DNA from: Candidatus Kaiserbacteria bacterium RIFCSPLOWO2_01_FULL_55_19
GTDB lineage: Bacteria; Patescibacteriota; Minisyncoccia; Phycocordibacterales; Phycocordibacteraceae
NCBI GenBank assembly: GCA_001781715.1
Contig: MFMD01000037.1
Coordinates: forward strand, 1-13,006
Direction: 5' to 3'
DNA length: 13,006 nt
Part shown: one piece after another, positions 1 to 6,015 of the stretch
How the letters are laid out: each line of letters begins with the position of its first letter
Position numbering within the stretch: the stretch's first letter is position 1
Program-made: the position numbers and the translations under genes
Notes under the pieces: model-generated
The model's database searches: none
Told to the model about the DNA's origin: nothing
What the model saw: the letters and a program-made list of their open reading frames with translations, nothing else

Positions 1-1237
1 TGCTGTACACATTACGGAGCGTTGAGCGGCCCGAGGCACCCAGCATCGCGACAAGGATGATAGTCGCGGGGCGGAGCGCGGGCGGGCAGATGACTTCAGC
101 GGCCTTGAGCTCGCGCCGACCTTCGATGGAGATGCGGTGCGGGTCGTGGAGATTGGTGATAGCGCCGAGGCGGTCAAGCTCGGTGTAATAAATCGCGCGC
201 TTCTCATACGACCAATCGTGAATGAGCGTCGTGCCCTTCGCCTGCGTCGCGATGACGGCGAAGAAGGGCAGGTTGTCGATGTTGAGCGCAGGGTAGGGGC
301 GCGCATGGATCTTCTCGGGAAATGCAATCAGCTCTGATTCCTTGATATGAATATCGGAGAGCTTGGTGATGCCGTTTTCGGACACGCCCGCATCGGTGAG
401 AGAGAACTGGAGACCCATTTTCAGAAGCACAAAGAGCTCCACCTCAAGAAATTCAATAGGCGCCTTCGTGACGGTGAGCGCGCTCTTCGTCGCGATGGCG
501 GCGGTGATGAAGAACATCGCGTCAGTCGGATCCTCGGCAACGGAGTATTCAATGTCTTGCTTAATATCTTTGACCCCCGTGACGCAGAGCGTGCTGGTGC
601 CCACACCCTCAAGCTTGACGCCAAGCGCCCCCAGAAATCCGCACACCTCCTGGACCTGATAATTGGCGGATGCGTACTTAATGACTGAAGTCCCGGGAAT
701 TTTCGCCGCGGCAAGGAGGGCGTTAATCGTCGCCGTGTCGCTCGCTTCGTAGAGCACGATAGTTGCAGGAGCAAGTGCGTCGTGCGTTATCTGATAGTGG
801 TCAGTGAGCGTCTCAATCCTGACCCCAAGCTTTTCCAGCACCCACAGATGTTGCCGTATGGAGCGGAGACCGAGCGTACACCCGCTTGATTGAGGGATAG
901 AGAACGAGGTGAAGAGGTGGATGAGCGGACCGATAAACATCAGGATGGCGCGGGTGCGGTTCGCCGCCGCCGCATCAATCGTGTCCAGCGACATCTTTTC
1001 CGGCGGCGTAATCACGATGCTTGACCCCTGCCACACCACCTCAACATCAATGGAGGTCAGCACCTCAATGAGCCGTTTTACTTCTTCAATCTTCGGCACA
1101 TGGTGGAGGGTCGTCTTCCCGCGGTTAAGAAGCGAAGCCGCGAGGAGTGCGACGGCGCCATTCTTGGACCGGCTGGTCTCCACCTCCCCAGAGAGCGGGG
1201 TGCCGCCGTCAACGATGAAATTCATTTCTCCGTGCAT
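1..1237 (-). CDS. murA: UDP-N-acetylglucosamine 1-carboxyvinyltransferase (MurA), 3' end cut by window edge
   Basis: Cytoplasmic enzyme of the first committed peptidoglycan step: it transfers enolpyruvate from PEP to UDP-GlcNAc. About 412 codons are open to the left edge. The family is usually 415-430 residues, so only about 20 C-terminal residues are missing. Residues seen, counted from the start at 1237: the K25-N26 pair in SKNGAVALLAASLL, R96 in NRTRAILMFIGPL, catalytic-type C120 in SSGCTLG with R125 at Cys+5 as in E. coli Cys115/Arg120, an Asp in the PYPALNIDNLP loop, and an Arg in the C-terminal PPALRPATIIL segment. The loops are divergent: usual family forms are near GGCAIG and PGFPTD. 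Two in-frame ATGs exist. The one at 1237 sits 6 nt after a -10-like TACGAT. The one at 1225 matches E. coli numbering better (Cys116) but has GGAGAA directly abutting it. It is divergent from mreB1 across 75 bp. A MurA paralogue with another substrate is possible but less likely. Confidence 0.88.
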   Translation of the reverse strand, partial: MHGEMNFIVDGGTPLSGEVETSRSKNGAVALLAASLLNRGKTTLHHVPKIEEVKRLIEVLTSIDVEVVWQGSSIVITPPEKMSLDTIDAAAANRTRAILMFIGPLIHLFTSFSIPQSSGCTLGLRSIRQHLWVLEKLGVRIETLTDHYQITHDALAPATIVLYEASDTATINALLAAAKIPGTSVIKYASANYQVQEVCGFLGALGVKLEGVGTSTLCVTGVKDIKQDIEYSVAEDPTDAMFFITAAIATKSALTVTKAPIEFLEVELFVLLKMGLQFSLTDAGVSENGITKLSDIHIKESELIAFPEKIHARPYPALNIDNLPFFAVIATQAKGTTLIHDWSYEKRAIYYTELDRLGAITNLHDPHRISIEGRRELKAAEVICPPALRPATIILVAMLGASGRSTLRNVYS

Positions 1238-1243
1238 GAGAGT

Positions 1244-1252
1244 ATCGTACCA
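1244..1252 (-). promoter_or_regulatory. Putative leaderless murA promoter (extended -10)
   Basis: Read on the minus strand, TGG followed by TACGAT forms an extended -10 (TGn plus 4/6 of TATAAT). Six nucleotides separate it from the ATG at 1237, so transcription would begin at or next to the start codon. No good -35 is seen. The prediction is from sequence only. Confidence 0.45.
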
Positions 1253-1276
1253 CCGACCCGCACCTTTTGCTCCATT

Positions 1277-1305
1277 TTGCTCTCATCACGGCGGCAGGGT
1301 ATCAT
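1277..1305 (+). promoter_or_regulatory. Putative leaderless promoter of the mreB1-holB unit
   Basis: A -35-like TTGCTC (1277-1282), a 17-bp spacer and a -10-like TATCAT (1300-1305, 5/6 to consensus) lie with 7 nt left before the ATG at 1313. This puts the expected transcription start at the start codon. The preceding bases CCCCA are not a ribosome binding site. It shares the 75-bp intergenic gap with the opposite-facing murA promoter. Confidence 0.55.
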
Positions 1306-1312
1306 AGCCCCA

Positions 1313-2338
1313 ATGTCCTTCTTTTCCCCCAAGCTCGGCATAGACCTCGGGACCACCAATGTGCTCGTCTTTGTGCCCGGGAAGGGGGTGGTGATTAACG
1401 AGCCGTCAGTCGTTGCGGTAAGTAAGGAGCGCGGCAAGTCCGGCGGGAACAAGATTCTCGCCATCGGTGGGGAGGCGAAACAGATGATAGGCAGAACCCC
1501 CGACGATATCATCGCCTATCGTCCGATGAAGGACGGCGTCATCGCGAACTACCGCGTGACCGAGGCGATGCTCCGCTATTTTATGAAGAAGGCACTCGGC
1601 AGAAACCCCTTTAAGCCGACCGTGCTGGTCTCGGTCCCCGCAGGTGTGACCTCTACCGAGAAACGCGCCGTGATTGAGGCCGCGATACGAGCGGGTGCGA
1701 AGAATGCGTATGTGGTGAAGGAGCCGATTCTCGCCGCTATCGGCGCGGGTATTCCTATCCACGAGCCGATGGGCCATATGATTGCCGACATTGGCGGGGG
1801 AACGATAGACGTAGCGGTGATCTCTCTTGGCGGCATTGTCGCCTCAACCTCGGTGAAGTGCGCCGGGGACCGCCTTGACCGCGCGGTTGTTGATTATGTG
1901 AAGAAGCAGCACAATCTCGCCATCGGCGATAAGACCGCAGAGGAGGTGAAGATTAAAATAGGCGCGGCGGTGCCGATGAATGAGGAACTCACTATCGCGG
2001 TGAAGGGGCGTGACCTGATGTCGGGGTTGCCGCGCACGGTGGACATCTCAACCAACGATTTGGTCACCGCGATTGCGCGCGAACTGCGCGAGATGACGCA
2101 AGCGATACGCAGGGTGCTCCAAGATACGCCGCCGGAGCTCGCCGCCGACATTATTGATAATGGCATCATTCTCACCGGCGGCTCCTCACAGCTACGGATG
2201 ATGCCGGAACTCGTCTATCGCCGCACCGGTGTTGTCGCGAAGCTCGCCACCGACCCCTACTACTGCGTTGCGCGCGGCACCGGCATCGCACTGAAGCATC
2301 TGAACACCTACCAGAAAAGCATCTTGGCGAAACAATGA
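1313..2338 (+). CDS. mreB: Rod-shape actin homologue MreB, first copy
   Basis: Actin-like ATPase that polymerises under the inner membrane and positions the cell-wall elongation machinery. It has 341 residues, the usual MreB length. The N-terminal phosphate-1 loop GIDLGTTN begins at residue 9. The phosphate-2 segment DIGGGTIDVAVISLGG starts at D159, preceded by the KEPILAAIGAG segment that carries the conserved Glu. The C-terminal adenosine-type motif is TGGSSQL (from T288) rather than the more usual GGGALL. The N-terminus MSFFSPK is short and Phe-rich, compatible with membrane contact. The open frame extends upstream to 1100, but those residues do not resemble MreB and the frame there overlaps murA. 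The start at 1313 agrees with family length and the promoter. It overlaps the delta'-like gene by 4 nt (ATGA), so the two are probably co-translated. A second, more canonical mreB lies at 6016. Confidence 0.93.
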   Translation: MSFFSPKLGIDLGTTNVLVFVPGKGVVINEPSVVAVSKERGKSGGNKILAIGGEAKQMIGRTPDDIIAYRPMKDGVIANYRVTEAMLRYFMKKALGRNPFKPTVLVSVPAGVTSTEKRAVIEAAIRAGAKNAYVVKEPILAAIGAGIPIHEPMGHMIADIGGGTIDVAVISLGGIVASTSVKCAGDRLDRAVVDYVKKQHNLAIGDKTAEEVKIKIGAAVPMNEELTIAVKGRDLMSGLPRTVDISTNDLVTAIARELREMTQAIRRVLQDTPPELAADIIDNGIILTGGSSQLRMMPELVYRRTGVVAKLATDPYYCVARGTGIALKHLNTYQKSILAKQ

Positions 2339-3015
2339 ACCATCACGCGTTTGTTATTGAAGCGGAGGCTGAGGAGGGGATTAAGGTAGCGCAGGCGTGG
2401 GCGCAGATGAAGCTTGGGATGAAAGCAAAAGGAAATCCAGATGTCATCGTACTGCGGTACGGACTGCTCTCGGTGGAGGATGCGCGGAGGGCGACAGAGC
2501 TCGCGAGTGGGAAGGCATTTGTCGGTACGACGAAGGTGGTCATCATCGCGGCGAGCCGCGCATATCACGAAGCGCAGAACACGCTCCTGAAACTCTTTGA
2601 AGAACCGCCCAAGGGGGCAAACCTCTTTCTCATTATGCCGACCTTGGGCGGTCTGCTGCCGACTCTACGCTCGCGCGTCCAAGTGCTTGAGCCAGCAGCG
2701 AGCAGGAGCAGTTCGCAGGAAATCCCAGAATCTGCAACGGAGTTTATGAAAGCGAGCAAAGAAAAGCGGAGCGTACTGATTAAGAAGCTCACCAGTGGTT
2801 CGGATGAAGACGCCCGAAGAGAAAATCGCGATGAGGCAATCGCCATCATCAACGGCATTGAAGCGGCCGCCTACGCGTCGGGACGTACGACGTCCCGACA
2901 TCGGGAATTGCTTGAAGAAGTACAGATATTGCGCGGACATCTCTACGACCGGAGCGCACCGGTGCGGATGATTCTGGAGCACCTCTCACTAGTGATTCCT
3001 CGGAATTTGCTATAA
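2335..3015 (+). CDS. DNA polymerase III delta'-like clamp-loader subunit, no Walker A
   Basis: 226 residues resembling the AAA+ core of the clamp-loader delta' subunit (HolB), which helps load the beta sliding clamp. Family signs: the start NHHAFVIEA, where delta'/gamma proteins have HAYLF followed by a P-loop; then AQNTLLKLFEEPPKGANLFLI near residues 82-102; then LLPTLRSRVQVLEP, equivalent to LLPTIRSRCQ. The P-loop Gly/Lys residues and the zinc-finger Cys cluster are both absent. The protein is short (E. coli delta' is 334 residues). The last part, around VRMILEHLSLVIP, resembles the delta' C-terminal helical end. It probably plays a structural, non-ATP-binding role. Assignment to delta' rather than another AAA+ protein rests on the EEP and SRx segments. 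A perfect palindrome lies in its linker region. It is translationally coupled to mreB1. Confidence 0.68.
   Translation: MNHHAFVIEAEAEEGIKVAQAWAQMKLGMKAKGNPDVIVLRYGLLSVEDARRATELASGKAFVGTTKVVIIAASRAYHEAQNTLLKLFEEPPKGANLFLIMPTLGGLLPTLRSRVQVLEPAASRSSSQEIPESATEFMKASKEKRSVLIKKLTSGSDEDARRENRDEAIAIINGIEAAAYASGRTTSRHRELLEEVQILRGHLYDRSAPVRMILEHLSLVIPRNLL
2877..2906. repeat. Palindromic element inside the delta'-like gene
   Basis: The arms GTCGGGACGT (2877-2886) and ACGTCCCGAC (2890-2899) are a perfect 10-bp inverted repeat around a 3-nt spacer. A third copy of the core, TCGGGA at 2901-2906, can pair instead with TCCCGA at 2893-2898, giving an alternative hairpin. It encodes roughly SGRTTSRHR, a polar, probably unstructured stretch between the AAA+-like and C-terminal parts. 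This is the look of a repetitive palindromic element tolerated in a protein linker, but only one copy is present in the window. Confidence 0.55.
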
Positions 3016-3016
3016 A
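3008..3016 (+). promoter_or_regulatory. Putative extended -10 promoter for frr-rseP
   Basis: TGC followed by TATAAA gives an extended -10 with 5/6 of TATAAT. It overlaps the last codons and stop of the delta'-like gene. The predicted start is near 3023, leaving a leader of about 22 nt before frr. No -35 is evident, as is common for extended -10 promoters. Confidence 0.42.
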
Positions 3017-3044
3017 CTACTCACTACAACCTACCAACTATTTC
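3015..3044 (+). repeat. CTA-rich, low-complexity frr leader
   Basis: The 30 nt before frr consist almost only of A, C and T in CTAC/CTACC-like units and contain no G. There is therefore no Shine-Dalgarno sequence. It would give an unstructured leader, which can help initiation without SD pairing. It may also be a decayed simple repeat. Confidence 0.3.
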
Positions 3045-3596
3045 ATGGCATACGATTTTTCTAAATTAAAAGCGAATATTACGGAGACCGAGGAATGGCT
3101 TATGCGCGAGCTCTCGGGCGTGCGCACCGGCCGGGCGACCCCGACCCTGCTTGACGGCATCAAGCCCGAGGCCTACGGCACGCGCACCCCACTGCGAGAG
3201 CTCGGGGGCATCTCGGTAGAGGATGCGCGCACACTGCGGATCATCCCGTGGGACAAGACGCTCCTGAAGACTATTGAGAAAGCGATTACTGACGCCGACC
3301 TCGGTGTCGGTATTTCAACCGACGACCAAGGAATCCGCATCTCGTTCCCCGAGCTCACGAGCGAGCGGCGCGTACAGCTCTCAAAGATAGCGGGCGACAG
3401 AGCCGAGCAGGCGAAGGTGACGCTCCGTTCGCATCGCACCGACGCGCTCAAGGCCCTTGAGACCGCGGAGAAAGCGGGGGGTATCGGAGAGGATGAAGTA
3501 AAGCGCCTCAAAGGCGAAATTCAGAAACTCATTAACGCCGGCAACGAAGCGCTCGTAAAGGTTCTCCACCGCAAGGAGGAGGAAATAGCCCACTAA
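3045..3596 (+). CDS. frr: Ribosome recycling factor
   Basis: RRF works with EF-G to split post-termination ribosomes and release tRNA and mRNA. The 183 residues match the family length of about 185. Visible signatures are the N-terminal helix with LSGVRTGRATPTLLDGI (residues 24-40), the beta domain around YGTRTPLRELGGISVEDARTL, IPWDK, and the C-terminal long-helix motif PELTSERRVQLSKIAGDRAEQAKVTLRSHR that carries the conserved Arg residues. It starts at the only sensible ATG and has no Shine-Dalgarno sequence. The stop is 5 nt before rseP, so the two are likely one transcript. In most bacteria uppS, cdsA and dxr separate frr from rseP; here they are absent. Confidence 0.96.
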   Translation: MAYDFSKLKANITETEEWLMRELSGVRTGRATPTLLDGIKPEAYGTRTPLRELGGISVEDARTLRIIPWDKTLLKTIEKAITDADLGVGISTDDQGIRISFPELTSERRVQLSKIAGDRAEQAKVTLRSHRTDALKALETAEKAGGIGEDEVKRLKGEIQKLINAGNEALVKVLHRKEEEIAH

Positions 3597-3601
3597 ATGA
3601 A

Positions 3602-4723
3602 ATGAGCATTCTCATATTTATTGCCGTTATTGTTGCGCTCATCGTCGTGCATGAGTTCGGGCATTTCGTTGCCGCGAAACTCTCGGGGATGCGTGTGGAC
3701 GAATTCGGAATCGGCTTCCCGCCGCGCGCGATGGTCATCACAAAAAAGGGAGAGACGCTGTACACGCTCAACTGGCTACCGCTCGGCGGTTTCGTGAAGA
3801 TACATGGGGAAGATGGAATACAGGAGCAGGAGGCAGGAGCAGGAGGCAGGAATTCAAACGCATTTACTTCAAAGAATCGTTTCGTGCAGGCGATTGTGCT
3901 TATCGCCGGCGTGGCGATGAATCTCCTCTTTGCCTATGTGCTTATCACGGGAGCACTCTGGATGGGCACCCCGCGAGTGCTCTCGGAGAGCGAGCTTGTG
4001 AGTGCGACAGACGTACAGCTTATGGTGGCGAGCGTGCTTCCCGAAAGTCCGGCATTTGCGGCCGGACTTCGTGCTGGTGATACCATCCTTTCCGCCGAGG
4101 ACGGGCATTACGCTTTCTCCGGCGCGGACGCACAGGGATTCACCTCATTTGTCGCAAACGGGGAGGGAAATACGACCGTCGCGCTTACTATCCGCCACGC
4201 CGATAAGACCGAGGAGACGATATTCGCCCGTCCCTTGAAGGGACTTGTCGCTTCTGACCCTTCGCGCGCGGTTCTGGGCGTTGAGGTCGCTACCGTCGGC
4301 GTTACGCCGCTCTCACTCGGTGCGGCAATCGCCGAAGGGGCGATGCTCACCTGGGGCGCAACGATATTGACCGCGCAGGGACTCTGGCATTTCTTCTACG
4401 GTGTCTTCACGCTCTCGGCTGACCTCTCGCAGGTCGCGGGGCCGGTCGGCATCGCGGGCGTCGTCGGCTCTGCGTCGGCACAAGGGTTCGGCGACCTGCT
4501 CTCCATTATGGCGATTATTTCTATCAATCTCGCGCTCATCAACCTCATCCCCGTCCCCGCGCTTGACGGCGGCCGTCTCCTCTTCGTCATTATTGAGAGC
4601 ATCATCCGCCGGCCCATCAAGGTAAGCGTCGCCCGCGCAATGAACGGCATCGGCTTCGTATTCCTCATCCTCCTGATGATTGTCGTCACCGCCCACGACA
4701 TCTTCAACCTTTTGCCGAGCTAG
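3602..4723 (+). CDS. rseP: Site-2 intramembrane zinc metalloprotease RseP/RasP
   Basis: Membrane protease that cleaves transmembrane segments such as anti-sigma factors or signal-peptide remnants. It has 373 residues. The first membrane helix carries the zinc motif H17-E18-F-G-H21. A second membrane segment lies near residues 98-120 (FVQAIVLIAGVAMNLLFAYV). One PDZ domain follows at about 130-205 (LPESPAFAAGLRAGDTIL). The second active-site motif NLIPVPALDGGR carries zinc-ligand D322, and a last membrane helix lies near 345-368. A single PDZ is like B. subtilis RasP, whereas E. coli RseP has two. A repeat-encoded QEQEAGAGGR stretch is inserted in the loop before the second helix. AGGAGG at about 3575 is too far upstream to act as its ribosome binding site. 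It sits between frr and proS, as in many bacteria. The substrate is unknown. Confidence 0.94.
   Translation: MSILIFIAVIVALIVVHEFGHFVAAKLSGMRVDEFGIGFPPRAMVITKKGETLYTLNWLPLGGFVKIHGEDGIQEQEAGAGGRNSNAFTSKNRFVQAIVLIAGVAMNLLFAYVLITGALWMGTPRVLSESELVSATDVQLMVASVLPESPAFAAGLRAGDTILSAEDGHYAFSGADAQGFTSFVANGEGNTTVALTIRHADKTEETIFARPLKGLVASDPSRAVLGVEVATVGVTPLSLGAAIAEGAMLTWGATILTAQGLWHFFYGVFTLSADLSQVAGPVGIAGVVGSASAQGFGDLLSIMAIISINLALINLIPVPALDGGRLLFVIIESIIRRPIKVSVARAMNGIGFVFLILLMIVVTAHDIFNLLPS
3821..3851 (+). repeat. Purine-rich 13-bp tandem repeat inside rseP
   Basis: CAGGAGCAGGAGG occurs twice head to tail (3821-3833 and 3834-3846), followed by a partial third unit CAGGA. It encodes a low-complexity Gln/Glu/Ala/Gly loop not typical of RseP. 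The reverse complement of the proS 3' end (5978-6009) is closely similar, so this looks like one short dispersed element in two genes. Confidence 0.65.
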
Positions 4724-4740
4724 CGAAGGGGGCGTATACT
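4712..4740 (+). promoter_or_regulatory. Putative leaderless proS promoter
   Basis: TTGCCG (4712-4717), a 17-bp spacer and TATACT (4735-4740, 5/6 to consensus) lie 7 nt before the ATG at 4748. The -35 overlaps the last codons of rseP. The geometry is the same as at mreB1, so transcription should begin at the start codon. Confidence 0.58.
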
Positions 4741-4747
4741 GTGGCGC

Positions 4748-6010
4748 ATGAGGCAGTCCAAGCTTTTTACCAAGACGCGGCGAGAGGTGCCTGCCGACGA
4801 GGTTGCCAAGAACGCCCAACTGCTTATCCGTGCGGGATTTGTCCATAAGGAGATGGCGGGGGTGTACTCCTACTTACCGCTCGGGCTTCGTGTGCTCACC
4901 AAGATTGAGAATATTATCCGCGAAGAGATGGACGCGATAGGCGGGCAGGAAATCAAGATGGCGACGCTCCACCCTTCGGAGAATTGGAAGAAGACCGATG
5001 GGTGGGACGGCGTGGATGTCTTATTTAAAATACAAAGTAGAACAGACAAGGAGTACGCGCTCGGACAGAGCGAAGAAGAAATCGTGACGCCGATTGCGCA
5101 GGAGTATGTCACTTCATACAAAGACCTTCCGGTCGCGCTCTACCAGATCGGGCAGAAGTATCGCGACGAGCTTCGCGCCAAGTCGGGCATTATGCGAGGG
5201 CGTGAATTTGGGATGAAGGATATGTACAGCTTCCACGAGACACAAGAAGACTTTGAGTCGTTTTATGAAATCGTGAAGAAGTCATATTTTGAGGCGTATA
5301 AGCGGTGTGGACTGGTGGCGAAGGTTACCGAGGCTTCCGGCGGGAGCTTCTCCGAGAAGCTCTCGTACGAATTTATGGTGCTCACCGACGCGGGCGAAGA
5401 CGACATTCTCTATTGCGAGGAGTGTACGCACTGCGCGAATGTTGAGGTCTCCAAAGTCGGCGAAGGGGAGGCGTGCCCCAAATGCGGGAAAGGGAAGCTG
5501 AAGAAGGCCCGCGCGTCAGAGGTCGGGAATGTGTTTGACCTCGGGAAGAAGTATCCAACGAGTTTTGACTTCACCTACAAAGATAAGGAAGGGAAGGAGC
5601 AGACACCGATTGTCGGATGCTACGGCTTCGGGACGACGCGGCTTATGGGCGTTATCGTTGAGAAGCTTGCCGACGAAAAGGGTCTTATCTGGCCCGAGAA
5701 TGTCGCACCATTTGCGGTGCATCTCGTCGCGCTCGGGAAAGGCGATGATGACATCTCTAAGACTGCCGATGCGTTGTATACGGATTTGGTGAAGGCGGGC
5801 GTGGAGGTGTTGTACGACGACCGCGATCTTCGCGCGGGAGAGAAGTTCGCCGAGAGCGATTTGATCGGTATCCCGACCCGCATCGTGGTCGGGAAGGATG
5901 CAGTCGCGACCGGTGAATTCGAAGTAGTTAGTCGCGCAACTGGCGAGGTCAGGAACATTCCTCGGAAAGATATTCTTTCCTGCTTCCTGCCTACTGCCTC
6001 CAACTCCTGA
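4748..6010 (+). CDS. proS: Prolyl-tRNA synthetase lacking the INS editing domain
   Basis: Class II synthetase that charges tRNA-Pro. It has 420 residues against about 570 for the E. coli-type enzyme. Motif 1 is in the AGVYSYLPLGLRVLTKIENI region. Motif 2 is YRDELRAKSGIMRGREFGMKD (about 140-160). Motif 3 is GCYGFGTTRLMG (about 290-301), and an anticodon-binding domain follows from about residue 320. Where the roughly 180-residue INS editing domain normally sits there is only a short Cys-rich segment, C223-x2-C226-x2-C229 and C243-x2-C246, probably a zinc ribbon. Loss of INS means the enzyme itself probably cannot clear mischarged Ala-tRNA-Pro. The C-terminal LSCFLPTASNS tail is encoded by a repeat element and differs from normal ProRS ends. 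It starts at a predicted leaderless promoter, and mreB2 follows 5 nt after the stop. Confidence 0.95.
   Translation: MRQSKLFTKTRREVPADEVAKNAQLLIRAGFVHKEMAGVYSYLPLGLRVLTKIENIIREEMDAIGGQEIKMATLHPSENWKKTDGWDGVDVLFKIQSRTDKEYALGQSEEEIVTPIAQEYVTSYKDLPVALYQIGQKYRDELRAKSGIMRGREFGMKDMYSFHETQEDFESFYEIVKKSYFEAYKRCGLVAKVTEASGGSFSEKLSYEFMVLTDAGEDDILYCEECTHCANVEVSKVGEGEACPKCGKGKLKKARASEVGNVFDLGKKYPTSFDFTYKDKEGKEQTPIVGCYGFGTTRLMGVIVEKLADEKGLIWPENVAPFAVHLVALGKGDDDISKTADALYTDLVKAGVEVLYDDRDLRAGEKFAESDLIGIPTRIVVGKDAVATGEFEVVSRATGEVRNIPRKDILSCFLPTASNS
5978..6009 (-). repeat. Purine-rich element (reverse orientation) forming the proS tail
   Basis: The minus-strand sequence runs CAGGAG, then GGAGGCAG, then GGCAGGAAGCAGGA. 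It aligns with the rseP-internal repeat with only a few mismatches and one indel. Here it is read in the other orientation and encodes the last residues of ProRS (roughly SCFLPTASNS). Confidence 0.55.
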
Positions 6011-6015
6011 TTTTT

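Noticed and set aside
421..774. 117-codon minus-strand frame in the murA region
   Set aside because: It lies in another frame of the same strand as murA, is Arg/Ser-rich and has no motif. The murA frame carries the conserved residues.
1100..1312. N-terminal extension of mreB1 from an upstream ATG
   Set aside because: The extra 71 residues do not resemble MreB, the region is antisense to murA, and the start at 1313 fits family length and the promoter.
3575..3582. AGGAGG as the rseP ribosome binding site
   Set aside because: It lies in the frr coding sequence and is nearly 20 nt from the rseP ATG, beyond working distance.
4313..4846. 177-codon minus-strand frame across the rseP end and proS start
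   Set aside because: Antisense to clear homologues. Its charged composition mirrors their codon bias, and no family motif is seen.
5964..5980. Hairpin GGAAAGA/TCTTTCC as a proS terminator
   Set aside because: It is A/T-rich, lies within the coding sequence, and the nearest T-run is about 30 nt away, so it is not a terminator.
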